A stretch of DNA of 64,000 nt from Prinia subflava (GCF_021018805.1 NC_086253.1:14138735-14202734); one strand, 5' to 3'; positions 51,811 to 64,000 are shown, counted from the first letter of the stretch. Notes: generated from the letters alone by a model not told the origin. Program-made: numbers and translations.

Positions 51811-54359
51811 GATGTCTCTAGGTTTCAAGTACAAAGTATTAATAGATTTCAAAGCCAGGAAGGTATTTTGGAAAATGATGGGGTTTGGCATCCACCAGAA
51901 TTTCATTCAATTTGTCCTTTCACTGTGTTGTGTCTTTCTCTAACTTGAACTGATACAGGAAATCAAAACGTAATAAAATAACTGCAGTTACGTAAAATTT
52001 GCTAACATTCAGCCACTGCTTACCAGATTTATGGTTCATCACATCTACTCAGCTTCTAGTAACATGTTTATTTATACTCCTTGGGGAAACACTTGTGCCT
52101 CCTGATCAAATAAATCCAATAAAATCAATTTCACATGCAAATCACAGAAACCATGGAAGCGATTTCACTTCCAAACCATTTGAACCCTTAAGGCGCCATG
52201 CAACATGATGCCAGTCTGTGCTTTGAAGTATTGCTCATGAGATTTCCAAGATGTTGGTGATCCTCTGTGTGGATATTCAGCAGGATCCCAAGACTGGCAG
52301 TATTGCCTGCTGCTGATGGGAAACATCATTTGCTCTGCAACCCCTTTTTGTGGTTATCCTGGAGCAAAAGAAAATCACACCAACAAAACCACACACAGAC
52401 AGTAGATAAGCAAACACATACAGAAAGACTAAGATAACTCTCACACTGTTTAAATGGTGCCCATCTTTTATCTCTCCCCCCACCTATGCTTTTTCTCCCA
52501 CACAGACACACACCTGAGGATAGGAGTCATCACACTTATCTTCATTCATCTAAAAATTGTATAGTCTAAACTGATTATTTAGGTTTCCTCTAGAGCTTGT
52601 GCAGAGAGAAAAATCAAATGCCACATCCAGGTGGCAATTTGCTCACCTGGATTAAACAGTCAGGATGGGATGAATCAGCTTTTAGAAATGCTCCCCTCTC
52701 TCCTTTGCCTGCAGATGGAACATAGTCAACCTGGAGAAGAAAACTGATAAAGTTAGGTAAGGTGATTCCCACTCCACAGGTAGGTACACTCTGTTTTTGG
52801 AGATAGTGTTTTCCTTTGCTGGGATTTATCATGCTAGAAGAAGAGACAAATCTTTCTCTAAGACAAATAAATAGAGCAGTTGCAATCTAATCTGAGCTCA
52901 GACTGTACCTTTTTGCTAGTGAGAAAATGTTTGGAAATCATCTTCAAATTTTCATGCACCAACATGTTTTCCACTTCAGGTTAGAACTGGAAGAGGTGAA
53001 ATAGCACAAGAAAATCAACCTTGGCTCTGCCACAAAGCAGCTCCCGTGGGATTTTTTTTTCCCAGGCTGAAAAAGTAAAGGATGTTGAATACTTCAGTCA
53101 CATTTTGGGCAACAGTCCTCACTTTGGGGTTCAGCAAACAGAGCAGAGCACTTCTGAGAGCATTCATGGTCAAAGATTGCCTAAACATTTTTTGAAACTG
53201 CAGAGTATACAGTAAATAGTAGACCAGCTACAATGCAAGACAAGGCATATAGAGAACACAAGCCTCAGTGCATTAACTCTGTGTAATTCATGGACTTAGT
53301 CATTATTTACTACAGCTCTAAAGAGGCTACCAACAGCCCCCTCAGGAATTAGCACTCGCTGTGCACTCGTAGCAGGAACATTCATCCAGTTAAAGCCCAA
53401 TATACCTCTCAGAGAAGATGAAGCAGAGTGTTATGGAGATGGAGAGTTGTTTAATATGTGGCCCCACACTCCACACTATTCAAACACTTTCTGGAGAGAG
53501 GACTGCTCCTTTCTGCCTGCAGTTCCAGCCAGTGTCAGTACTGGGGAGCTGAACACATTGCAGCAGCAGCACAGAGGGATAAAGGTCAAAATATCCACTA
53601 GCCTTTTGTACCCATTCTAAGATAGCTATCACCTGATATTTTCAGAAGAGACAGCACTATATAGAATTTCCCATGTAAAAGAAACAAATTTCATCAATAT
53701 AACTCATGACAGTGAATCCACTAAACTTTCGAAAAGCAGACCACAAATGCTTTCTGCTAGCTGAATGTTTCAAAAATGGGATTTTTTTTTTTTTTAATTC
53801 ATGACTGCTATAAAAGGTTTGGTTTGAATGTCCTGCTTCATATTAAAAGAGAATGTAATGGAAGAGAAAGGCAGAGGTTTCTTTGTATCATTAGATAAAT
53901 AACTTAATTGCAAATCTTTCCTCCCACTGTAGCTAATGCTTTGTTTCCTCCCATTTCTGCAAAGGTCCCACGAAAAACATTTCATTAAACAAACCTTTTA
54001 GATTTTCCTCCTTAGAGTATTCACTATGTTTTAAATGTGTAGCTGAAGAAGGGTTCAAGACCTTACCTATAATACTTTGAAATTCTGCTCCACAAAACTT
54101 CATGAAAATAGTCTTGCAGTTGCTTGGGTTTTTTTCTTCTTATATGTCTACTTTACCAGACAGAGAAGACATTCTCAATGTGACTAGCTTTTAAAATTTT
54201 TTCACTGTCCCTTTCTTCTTTCATTCTTCAGAATCTTTCAAAAATTCATGTTGTCTTTCTCTCTGATTCAATACCATCTATACTCTGCCTCATTAGGTTA
54301 GGAACAATCTCAAAAGTAAAGTTTCTCAAGACAATTGGTTGGGGAGTCACAGCCATCAG
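51811..54359. other. Single-copy DNA, no gene seen
   Basis: Nothing recognised apart from a T14 run at 53782-53795. Confidence 0.45.
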
Positions 54360-54680
54360 TGCTGCAGTTTAATATCAGGTCTCCCTCTAAATAAATTGTC
54401 ATTACGGCTTTTGGGTTAAGAGGCTGCGTCATCCAGCTCACATTGTCCAATTACCTTAACTTGGTGTTAAATAAAATCCTCAAATTTTATAAAGCTGAGC
54501 AAATTTTCAAAGTTTAACTTGGAAATGCAAAGCCTGCCTCGTCCCAGTCTGATGAAACACCTCTTGGGCTGATGATCACCTGTATTTTGTAGGAGAAGAG
54601 GACTATAGGCTGCTTAATGATAAGCAAGGTGTCCCCGGCATACTCTGGTCACCCTTCTATTAACAAAGATATTATGTATA
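54360..54680. promoter_or_regulatory. Possible conserved non-coding element
   Basis: A non-repetitive block with surviving CpGs (near 54405, 54427, 54540 and 54636). A SOX-like ACATTGTCC joined to the homeodomain core CAATTACC lies at about 54440-54454, with TTAATGATAA near 54614. No open frame or repeat explains it. Conservation is not visible from one genome. Confidence 0.3.
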
Positions 54681-55560
54681 GCAAAGTCTATGCCCTTAGT
54701 GGGTATCACCACTACCAGTGACCCAAGTAGGAAGAAAAGGTGGAAATTGATTTCTAGCTTCAGTTCTGTTTTCTAAAGAAAGGATATTTCTAGCCTCTTT
54801 CTTTGTGATTAAGCCTTCGACGTGCAAGCTGCTAAAAAAACTGATATAACCAGATTGTCAGGATGGAAAGAAACAAGCAGCTGGGATCCCCATCTGCTGC
54901 AGTAAGAAGCTAAACTAAAAATCCTCACAACATACTCATCTGAGGTAAAATGAGTCAATAAAAATGTAATTTTATCCATAGAAGAACCCCCAAAATTCTC
55001 TACTTTTCCTCTGCTTTCCTTTTCCCTATCCCTTTACAACACACTTAGAGTACTATCATCCAATATGGACAAGGTTTTTAGCCAAATCTATATGAAAAAA
55101 ATCCAGAGCACATAATTTATGTTTAATGTCAGGGGCATAATTTGCCTTATTGTCTTCAATAATACTGAAGAAATGTGTCAGTTGTGGTGTTTCCTCAATA
55201 GTTCCCTCAATTGCCACTCCAGGATGATGGAGTCCTTGGTGTCACTGAAGCAGTATTAGGGCATTCAGTGCAGCCTCCTTCTCTCAAATTCTAGTCAAAA
55301 GAACAAATGGCAACACACAATTCTACTGTCACTGCATGAACTGAGAAATAGGGAATAGTATTTTAAACCACAGTTTGAAATATAATAAAAGAAAATATTG
55401 ACTGGGGAGATGTAATTTCCTTCTAGGGCAGAAAAAACCAAACAAAACCAGGATGAAATTGAGAGTTTGAAATATCTATAAATTTAAAAAAAAAGCAAAC
55501 CAAAACTTCTTGACATGTAATATCAATAAATTTAAAACTGAAGTTGTAGGAGAAGGGAAA
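54681..55560. other. Single-copy DNA left of the third LTR
   Basis: No recognisable exon or repeat; short A-rich runs only. Confidence 0.4.
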
Positions 55561-55565
55561 ACAGG

Positions 55566-56025
55566 TGACCTCGCCCCTGATAAGTAACAGCTGTGTTAAT
55601 TACCCAATACAGTCTCACCCTGATGAGTCACAGCTATATCAAATAAAGATAAGTGTGATAAAAGGGAGTGGGTGAGCTGATGAAGGTTATTATGGAGGAA
55701 TATGAGAATCATGAGAATCATGAAGAAGGAAAATCCTGGGGAGAGAGAATTACTGCTGAACCTGCAGTCACAGTCTAGCTGGGTAAAAGCTGCACTCAGA
55801 GTCTGCAAACTCACACATGCAGTCAGAGTTTAGCAGGAAATAACCAGCAGTGAGAGTCTGCCAGGGAAACCTACAGCAGGAGATTCCTGCAGCCAGAGTC
55901 AGTGAATGGTTGGAGTCAGGATGGCTGAGATGTAAAGAGGAATAAACCAGGGCCCTTTCCACGCTGTGATAAAGAAGAATTATTTGAAATGAGCCTGTGT
56001 CTTGACTAATTTCTACTCTTTAACA
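55566..56025 (+). mobile_element. Probable avian ERV solo LTR
   Basis: A 460-bp unit that begins TG and ends CA, flanked by near-matching five-base sequences ACAGG (55561-55565) and AGAGG (56026-56030), one mismatch. It has a poly(A) signal AATAAA near 55942 about 85 bases from the right end. The interior contains a series of degenerate repeats of about 25-35 bases (roughly 55755-55925), each with a CAG-x-CAGAGTC-like core, plus a tandem GAGAATCAT pair near 55704. It resembles a songbird LTR I remember, with TG/CA in place of many CpGs. No viral genes adjoin it. The right end could instead be near 56038. Confidence 0.68.
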
Positions 56026-56030
56026 AGAGG

Positions 56031-56999
56031 GCTGCTGCAAAATGAAGTCATGTGACCTCCCTGGCTTTCTTATTTTACTTTCCTTTTTAACATAAATAAT
56101 ACATTTAGCTTATATTCCTTTTCACATATCTTTTTTATTCTATTCCTTCTATGTTAATTTTTATCTTATTTTTACTAATTAAAATATTTTTTATTTATGT
56201 ATAAACTACTTCTGATTTTCTGCTTTTTGGCTCTGTTTCAGTGTTCTTCTTAATTCAGTGCATTTTTTGATATTTGAAACTTCAGCAAAAATAAGGGAAT
56301 AATGTCTGAGATTTTTTTTTTTAATGGAAGCTCAGAATGGAAGACATTTTACTTAAAATTAATTAAGAATTTTAAGACATTAACCATAGTGATAATTTTA
56401 CTACTTCATATGCTTATATAAGCTTACATCAAAATCTTTAGTACAAATTAAAAATACTAACTTTTCTCCAGGTAAGACACTTTCTAAAGCATAATATTAT
56501 TTTAATACAGAAGGCAATTTAATGGAAGTAATTGTAATCTACAAAGACCTTTACCGTTTTCCTTAGATCTCAAAACAGGTTTTCTATTTGCTTTGCAAAT
56601 AGAGAAAAGCTGAGAAAAAATACAAGACAGGAACAAGTGATGGAAGTAGAGATTTCATCTTCAGGGTACATATAGCTTTATAAAACAAACAAAAGGAAAC
56701 CAAGATGCCTGAGCCACCTGGGTTTGAGGGGCCTTGGATTCAAAGACATTCAGCTTTGTTGGAGAAAAAAATAAAAATAGAAAAAAGTTGTTATTGATGT
56801 GTTGCCTTATCAGTGTACTAGATGTTTATCAATACCTCACATCAGACACAGATTATGGCATTATTTTTAACTTCATAAACATCAGACTAGCGTGGTTCCA
56901 TGGGGGATGCCTAGATATTGGTACCATGATTTCAGAATAGTTCAAAGTCCAGATCTGTTCCTGCTCTTTCCTCATGACAGTCTTCCCATGGGGGTGCCA
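56031..56999. other. Very AT-rich single-copy DNA
   Basis: T-rich from 56080 to 56300. No gene or repeat recognised. Confidence 0.45.
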
Positions 57000-57300
57000 T
57001 TTCCCCCGTTTTACCCCATAAACCCCTTGCTCAAGTGCTTTCCCTTTGGAGGAGAGTTTAGGGGTCAGCACTCTGTGTGCACTCATCGGTCCTGAGCCCA
57101 AGCACCAGGAGGCATCCCCTGTGCCTGGCCCTGGCAGGGCACAGCAGGAATTCTGCCAGAGCTCTGCCCTGGGGGAGTGTGAGCTGCAGCAGTGAGCCTG
57201 TGTCTCCTCTGCAGCACCATTTGTGGTGTCACACAGCCCACCAGCCCCTTGGCAAATCACAGCCAGTGACCACACCTTGAAGGACAAAATGACTAAAAAA
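57000..57300. other. G+C-richer patch without recognisable gene
   Basis: About 300 bases clearly richer in G+C than the surroundings but with few CpGs, so not a CpG island. A 224-codon minus-strand frame (56853-57527) spans it and also runs through the T-tract as poly-lysine. It has no domain, and open frames lengthen naturally in G+C-rich DNA, so I do not call a gene. An unrecognised repeat or a short decayed exon are alternatives. Confidence 0.35.
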
Positions 57301-57410
57301 AAAGGCAGCACTACACCATGGCTTATTTGGTAAAGCAAAGGCAAGTTTAAAGGGTATAAATAGCATGCAGAACTCTTCTCTCTAGCATTGGAGGCGTGCT
57401 GAGGTTTAGG

Positions 57411-57461
57411 GGTTTTTTTGTTGTTTTTTTGGTTTTTTTGGTTTTTTTTTTTTTTTTTTAA
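57411..57461 (+). repeat. (GGTTTTTT)n / poly-T tract
   Basis: T-runs separated by one or two G residues, ending in T19. On the minus strand it could be a decayed poly(A) tail, but no retrocopy body is visible. Confidence 0.85.
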
Positions 57462-60400
57462 GGCTCCCTTTAGATTTGGTGCATGAATTATCACCTCTAA
57501 TAGCTGATAATTAAACCACTTCAGCAAAGCTGTGAAATAGAGAAGACCAGCAATAAAATCTCAGTCTCACCTGGCAATTATTTTGAAACTATGCTCCAAA
57601 AAACCCAGATAAATAAATCTGTGTACGTCACAGGCAATTCCCTGCAGGCTGACAATTCCATAAATACTCACACAGATGCACATATCCATAACCACATCTC
57701 TGTGTATAACCTTCAGTGAAATATGGAACAGGTCTTTAAATGAATTGCACAACCAAGGAGAATATGATAAAACTAGAGGCTTACTGAATAACCTCCCTTG
57801 AACACTCTGTAAATGGCTCAAGAACAAGATTCAAAAAGCTAGATAAAACAAGAGCTAACAAGCAGATATTTTTACTTATGGGATCTGAAAAGCTATCTGG
57901 TGATCCTGCTTATTGTGCCATTTTATAAGTAAAACAAACTGTTCTAGGGATAAGAATTGATTTCACCATTAAAAGAAAACGATATATTCATAAATATTAA
58001 GTGATGATATTATCCTTTCCATGACTGCCTTCTTATAGGCAACAAAATATAATCCACATTAAGGAAAAAAATAAATAGCTTTAGCAGCTACAAAATCTAC
58101 TCATCCCACATATCTCTTAAATGGAAAACTGGAAGGACATTTTGGGAAGCTATCCCACTACAGAATAAAGTAAAAGCAACCTATAAAAGACTCTGAAGTG
58201 CCACAGACAAAGAAGTGACAGTAGAAAGTATTTCAACCCTTTTGATCTGATGAAAAATACCCTCTGTTTCTTATCTTCTAAAAAAAGTTTTTGTGCTCTA
58301 GAGTGGAAAAATAAATCAAAAAAAAAAAAAAAAAGAAAGAAAGTACCTCATACAGTAATGTGAGAGCTCCACTAGGAAGCTAGACATTTAGAATCTTGTA
58401 ATAAAATTATGGATTAAAAGAATCCACGCAGAATTCTCCTCTATTCATCCTTGCTTAGAAACCAGCAGGTTTGACATTAGAGTCCCTGTCAGGAGGGAAG
58501 TAAAATACTTGGTGGTTGACAGTGCAGTTGGAAGTTTGTAATCAGGTCCAAGGACCTCTTTCAATATCTTCACCCTCTTTTTGATATTATGAAATTTGCT
58601 TCATAATTCTGTTTCCAAAACCTGCTGATTTTCAAGAACAGTAGTGAGTTTTAATATTTTAAGATCCACCTGAATAATGTTTCCATCACTTTTTTGTAGG
58701 TATGACAAATAAAAAAAAAATCATTTTTCATTTACACAAAGATGATGTCTTCCTATAGCCACACAACACAGGAACTGGAGCTGCAAGAAAAACACCAAGT
58801 GTGGAAACATGCAGAAGGAGATGATGAAAGAGATGAGCACATTAGGGCCACATGCAGTAGCAAATTAAGAGGGGAGAGAAAGCTCTCCATTTAAAAAAAC
58901 ACATTTGCAGTGCAGAAACATTTGAAAACAGTCTCTGAAAACTTTATCCAAGGTTGAAAAAAATAGATACTTGAGAATAGGGAAGATGAGAGAGAATCTA
59001 TGCTGTGTAAAAGCTCAGTCCCAGCTGGATGATGGCATTTGTAGAGGAGAGCCATTCTGCTGGAGCAGAATGAAATATACATCTGTTTTACTCTCATATA
59101 AGACTACTCTTCATGATGTGGTGTTACATATTTTCTCCCTGGAAATACTTGAGATAATTTTGTTTTGTTAGTTATAGGTGTATAAAATTGCCCCAACCCA
59201 ATTTGTAGTGAGGAGTAAAATTGAGAAAGGAAGTAAAAAAACAATGAGAAGGGGAATATGCATGAACAGACACTGAGATAAATTAGGATTATCTTGGTTT
59301 CATAGATTCCTCTGGAGTTATTCTTAATTTGCCCAGCCAGAAGAGTAGCAGGCCCAACATTTCATAGCTATTATTTGATTCAGCAATGTCAGTGCAGAAA
59401 GGAACAGTGGCAGTGAATAGTTTTTTTCCCCCAGTGAATGCATACATACCATTAGAATTGAACTCTTCATTTTATAATCAGCACAGTCACTAAAATCAAA
59501 TATAAACCCAAATGCTTTAGATAATGCCATCATCACTTATGACAGTCATGTTTCATGCAGCAGCTTTCATTACAGTGTAGGCAAGCAATGACTTTGTTTT
59601 TGTAGTACCAAAACCTCCCACTCTATAATCTACATCAGAATCAAGAAGATAGAAGTTTTCAAAATTTCTCTAGAGCTGACAAGGAGAGAACAGCAGAGAG
59701 AACAGCAAACAAGGAACATCTCAGTTTTGAAAAGCTCCTGCAAATTTTGATTTGTTATGAAAAGCAGATTTCAGATAAGTCCTAGTGCATAGGGAAGGTT
59801 TTTCACTTGAAATATCATATTGCTAAAAAATTTGGATATATTTTCTATTTTAAATCCTAAACCATAATTCAAGCAGCTGCTTGTTCTTGTGAAGGATGAA
59901 GAAAATGCAGGTTGTACAGTTGCACATCTTCTGAGGAATTTTTTGTCTGTGAGTGGAGATAGTGCCTCGGAAGTAGGCTGCAGCCTATTTTCATATCTAC
60001 AACTTTGGTACAAATAGTGCATGGAATACATTCTGGTGCCACCTTTCACTTGTTTTCCAACAGGAAGTCTATCATTATTTAATTCACTCTTCTTTTTATT
60101 AAATGCTGAATACACTTCACAAATTAATGGATTTCAGACCCATATTATTATTTTATATTTCGTGACACTATCTCATAAAATAGAAGCTTAAGGTTTAAAA
60201 TAAAAGAAGGAGAAGCAGAAAAATAAATGGAAAAGAAAATTACCGAACAAAAAAATGTTCAAACAGGTCTTGTCTCAGAAGACTAAGCATACACAGTGAT
60301 GAAAAAGTTACAATATAAAACAAGGTACTTTAAAGGAATCCCTGGAGCAATTTATGCCAAGACTTCAGATAAGCCATGCTAATAAAAAAATTAACTGCAC

Positions 60401-60559
60401 TGGTAAATTAGACAGAGATTGATAGGTTTTACAGATGGAGCAGTAAAAAGTGAGGTGTATAGTGGAATGGCAAAGTCAGTCCTAAGTGGATTGTGAGAAG
60501 TCACAGCTACATCTCACAATATCAACCATCCAAGTGGTTAAACATTAGATTAGATTCAG
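57462..60559. other. Single-copy AT-rich DNA
   Basis: Nothing recognised other than an A17/GAAA tract at 58318-58344. Minus-strand frames at 57567-57827 and 59771-60115 have no known domain. Confidence 0.45.
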
Positions 60560-61185
60560 TGCTGCTAAGTTCAGTGCATGTGAGAAAAACAATTTTAACT
60601 GGATGTATACTTCAAGAGCTTCTAAATTACCTAATAAGCCTCAGGAAAGAGATTTTAGACTCATTGTGAATGCTCTCGGAAAATGTCAGCTCAGTGCCTA
60701 CTGATAGTTACAAGAGCAAAAAGCATCATCTGAATTGTCAGAATAAGAATAAAGAGCAAAGCAGAACAGAAATTACTATGTCACTGTAGAAATCAATGGC
60801 ACACTCATTTCTGGGATTCTATGTGCATTTTTGGTCCCACTATTACAAAAATTACAGAGTAGAGATGGAAAAGTACAGAAAAGAGCAATAAAAATCAGAT
60901 TATTGAATAGCTTTTTTGGGGAAGAGCGACTAAATAAAGTATGACTCTTCAAGCAATGAGTAAGGGAAAATATAATAGAGGTCTGTAAAATCAGATTTTG
61001 CCAGGCAGAAGTTGCAGAGGCAACATATTGACAACAGGTCATATAAAATGTTATTAGACAGTAGACTTAAACCTAACAAAAGGAAGTACTTTTCAAACAA
61101 CACGTAAATTGTAAAACTCATGGCCAGAGGAAGTACTGAAAGCTGAAAATACAAATTGGTGAGGGATTAGACTGGCTGTTGAATG
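60560..61185 (+). mobile_element. Ancient CR1 LINE fragment, RT C-terminal half and end
   Basis: Diverged sense CR1. Collinear blocks are AGGAAAGAGATTTTAGACTC at 60642-60661 (the 'ERDLGVI' part), TTTTTGGTCCCACTATTAC at 60827-60845 (the 'QFWSPH' part), AAAGAGCAATAAAAATCAGA (the 'RRATKM' part) and ACTTAAACCTAACAAAAGGA near 61065-61084, ending about 61175. The sequence may begin further left, near 60200. It is clearly older than the CR1 tails at 3.5, 21.8 and 45.7 kb and has no octamer end. Confidence 0.82.
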
Positions 61186-64000
61186 TAGCAATGTGAGTGT
61201 GAGCTCCAAGGCCTCAGCTGACTGCTGGGAAGCAGGAAGGCAAAGCTGGAGAGCCTCATTTCTTGTATGCCTCTTAAGATTGGAACATTCAGAGGGTGAT
61301 ATTTTCCTTTCTGGCATGTGCACAATAAAAAAAGCATTATTATGCATTTTCTTTCTCTTGCTGAAAAGAATGCATATTAAAATATTCTTGTTCCCTTTAA
61401 GTCAGAAAAACTAAATATCTGGTTCTTTAGTAATGTTTCAGGCTGAAACTGTCTTACATTATTGCCTCTCACAGAACAAGGATAGAGCACTGTAAAGTCC
61501 TTCTGGCTCTAAAGTTCTTGTAAAATATCTAGTGAAACAAGGCTCAAAGAATCACAGCTTCCTTAGTTTTTCTTTTAAACAATAACTGAAGGAAAAGTAA
61601 CAATCACAGTGCATTGAAGTACAACTTTCTAAAAGTACTGTGTAAGAGTTTTCTTTCTTATCATGTCAGCTTCATCAGGTTTTACGACTCACAAAAGCTT
61701 TGCAGAAAGTCACAGAAAACACATATGAATTGTATAATGCATAAATATTCTGGTATTATACAGCAGCTAAATCTAAACCCAAGTGTTAGAGAAAAGGTCA
61801 GCAAAGTGTAGTATCTTCCTGAGTGGTATCATCAGGCAGTTTTACTCCAAGACATTACCTTGTAATGTCTTGGGTTTGTCTGACATATAGTTGCCTAGCT
61901 AGAAATACCTTCAGAAATAATGTGAGAAAAACATTTTCTTAGCTCCCTGTTACCAGAAGAACAATAACTTTCTTATGATTTATGTTTCTGTTTCTGGAAG
62001 TTTATGGTACTGCCTATGCTGTTCATAACATCAAGTAAGTAACAGTTCCTCTGCCATTTCTTTAGTCTTTTCAATATACTGGTCTTAATGGAGACCCTAA
62101 TGGATCCTAAGAGTACTTGTGCAATAAATATGTCTTGCTAGCTATCTGATGTAGGTTGAGTTTCCCTGCTTTAAGATCTTACTGCACTTTTTCAAGTCCA
62201 GCAGCTAAAAAGTCTGGACACCAACCCAGCTGAGTGTGGTGCCTGCAGTAAGTCTGGAGGACTCATTAGGCAAAGCTTGCAGTGAAACCATTGGAACTGA
62301 GTGCAAAAGCACTTATTTCTGGGCTGTGGCTTGAATCCAGCCTCTTTTATGACATCTAAGGCTGTTGCATACATATTCTACACATAAATAAAAGATGTTA
62401 ATTTTGGAAAATATGTACTGAAATGCTGTTCTACTGAGAAGCTGTTTTTATATTTTATTTTTTTAATTATGTAACAACCAAGAAAGAACAATATGGTTTT
62501 CTGTTGTTTTGTTTTCCTCCATCTACAGCTAGCAGAGGTGGAGGTACTGAGCAAACATAACAAAGAAATTCAAGAGAAATCTGCTGGGTTAGTTGCAGAT
62601 TTCCTCCACATGTGCCTATGGAGAGTTGAATGGGGGAGCACCTACCTTCTGCAGGCAGTGCCCTGGCAGTCTCTTGTTCCTGCAGTCCCTCTGAAACCTC
62701 ATGGGATGATCCATATCTCCATCTACTGTGTGCAAAGTCTCATCTGAACAGCTGCATGGTTAAAGCAGAGAAACAGGCATTTCTGGGGCACAATCACAGA
62801 TATTTTAGATATTTACTTGAGGTTAAGATGAATTACTCTCTAAGAGCAACTATTTATTTCTACTGGCTTGAAAGGGAGTCTGGGTGACTTGCTGTAATAT
62901 AGCTATCTGTAGTGTAGTGCCTACAGTTCTGTGGGGTGAATCCCCCAAATTTCTCTTGCTTGCTTTCCTGCCAAGGCTATACCCACCAAATCTCTACTTC
63001 AGTTCTTTTATCCATATGATCTTCCTTCTGTGAAAATTAGGTGTATCAACAGTTTTTTTACTGTGGGTCTTGCTCTAATATACAAAACCTCAGCAGCTAT
63101 GTCCCTGCTTTCCCTCTCAGCTCTCAAACAATAGCCCATAATCTTCACCTGCTAGTCTGGACTCAGTTATATTATCTTTGATGCCAGTTGCATTGGTTTC
63201 TTCTCATGTTTTTCAGTTGGCTGCCTATGCCCATAAAATAAAACAGCCTGCCCTGTAATCACTCCCATTTCCCCTAGGGGACTGGTTAGACAGGGTCTGC
63301 TTTTTGCTTTCCTTAGAGCATAATTCTTCTGTCCTCAGACATGGACACAGTCCCAGTAGTGTCCAGGAGAATTACTCTCTTGAGTTAATACTGCTGAACC
63401 CCTGTTTCACTTCTCTTTAATCATGTTAATCTTCATCTTTTATTTACAAACCAATAACAATAGAACTGTAAGCTTTGCCTTACCTTTGTTTAAATTTAGG
63501 GCAATAATATGTAATCAATGTAGAAATTCTAGAGAAAATGGAAGGTTTAACTCCTCTTTGTGTCTGATGTCATAGGTGAGTTAGTCAGCTGGCCATTCAC
63601 AAATCAGTAAAGAAAAAACTGATAGGCAAAGCAATTTCTGTTTTTTCCCCTGTTAGCATATTATTTTTTTGTCTTGGAAGTAACTTCTGGTCTTGATTTC
63701 TGAAATACTGTAAGTAAAACTGATCTCCAAATGTCACAGCGTTTCACTGGGTGGCAGAAACAAAAAGGCTGATTTTTAAGCTGTTTCTATGGCCATTCTG
63801 ATGGTCTGTCAGGAAGCCAATACTATTCAACACCTATATGACTGATTATACCTCAATCCCTCACCAGACAACCAAACAGATGTCACCACCAAGGATGCCC
63901 AGTGGCTGCTGAATAACATTTCTGCTGCAGTGACATGGCCTCAATCAGGAGGAAATGGGATTTTCTCAGGGAGGTAATTACTTCTTACTGATACAAAATC
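61186..64000. other. Single-copy DNA to the window end
   Basis: No gene or repeat called apart from the hairpin at 61847-61873. The final 200 bases weakly suggest an RT-like segment near 63810-63850, which is too little to call. Confidence 0.4.
61847..61873. repeat. Perfect 12-bp inverted repeat with 3-base loop
   Basis: CCAAGACATTAC (61847-61858) is exactly complementary to GTAATGTCTTGG (61862-61873) around CTT. There is no continuation outside the arms. It could form a stable stem-loop or cruciform. No terminator or T-run follows that would suggest an RNA polymerase III unit. Confidence 0.9.

Noticed and set aside
63800..63860. Faint reverse-transcriptase-like phrase near the window end
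   Set aside because: Too short and without collinear neighbours.
1..64000. tRNA, rRNA, CRISPR array, bacterial operon or phage system
   Set aside because: No box B-like or cloverleaf sequence, no spaced direct-repeat array, no long adjacent coding frames; the content is vertebrate non-coding DNA.

Overview
This is vertebrate nuclear DNA, almost certainly from a bird and probably a songbird. Three kinds of repeat support this: CR1 LINE 3' ends with the ATTCTGTG-type terminal octamers, solo LTRs of avian endogenous-retrovirus type, and a low repeat density with no mammalian SINEs. There is no bacterial or phage architecture. I see no operons, rRNA, tRNA, CRISPR array, replication origin or complete protein-coding gene. 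Nearly all open frames are short and are what AT-rich non-coding DNA gives by chance. The window is best read as intergenic sequence (gene desert) or the inside of a very long intron. The species assignment is inference from remembered repeat families and was not searched.  Layout. 0-5 kb: an ancient antisense CR1 reverse-transcriptase fragment (about 735-1065), then a younger CR1 3' end (3540-4277) followed by a second ancient CR1 (4520-4845). 5-21.8 kb: mostly single-copy AT-rich DNA with two CR1 tails (10066-10128 and 11606-11672), a precise 15-bp inverted repeat (13425-13471), a G17 run (16497-16513) and weak enhancer-like segments near 8.3 and 9.1 kb. 21.8-28.8 kb: a CR1 3' portion (21812-22610), short tandem repeats, a minus-strand avian ERV solo LTR (about 26786-27335) and an (ATCC)22 microsatellite (28711-28798). 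29-35 kb: single-copy DNA containing the best conserved-element candidate in the window (33930-34640), unusually rich in CpG and homeodomain/POU/MEIS-like motifs for this background. 35.9-39.6 kb: two ancient CR1 pieces. 41-44.1 kb: two minus-strand coding-like segments of unknown identity (41180-41261 and 42197-42799), then an 829-bp solo LTR (43265-44093) bounded by a perfect 5-bp target-site duplication. 45.7-46.5 kb: another CR1 3' end. 51-55 kb: two further enhancer-like candidates. 55.56-56.03 kb: a third solo LTR. 56-64 kb: a G+C-richer patch (57.0-57.3 kb), an ancient CR1 (60560-61185) and a perfect 12-bp hairpin (61847-61873).  How it fits together: the recognisable content is layers of retrotransposon insertion. 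The oldest CR1s are shared in style with other sauropsids, the younger CR1 tails come next, and the LTRs were reduced to solo copies by recombination. These sit in DNA that may carry distal regulatory elements for a gene outside the window. I did not find a convincing new biological system. The items most worth testing are the CpG-retaining element at 34 kb, the 201-codon minus-strand open frame at 42.2-42.8 kb, and the two clean inverted repeats.
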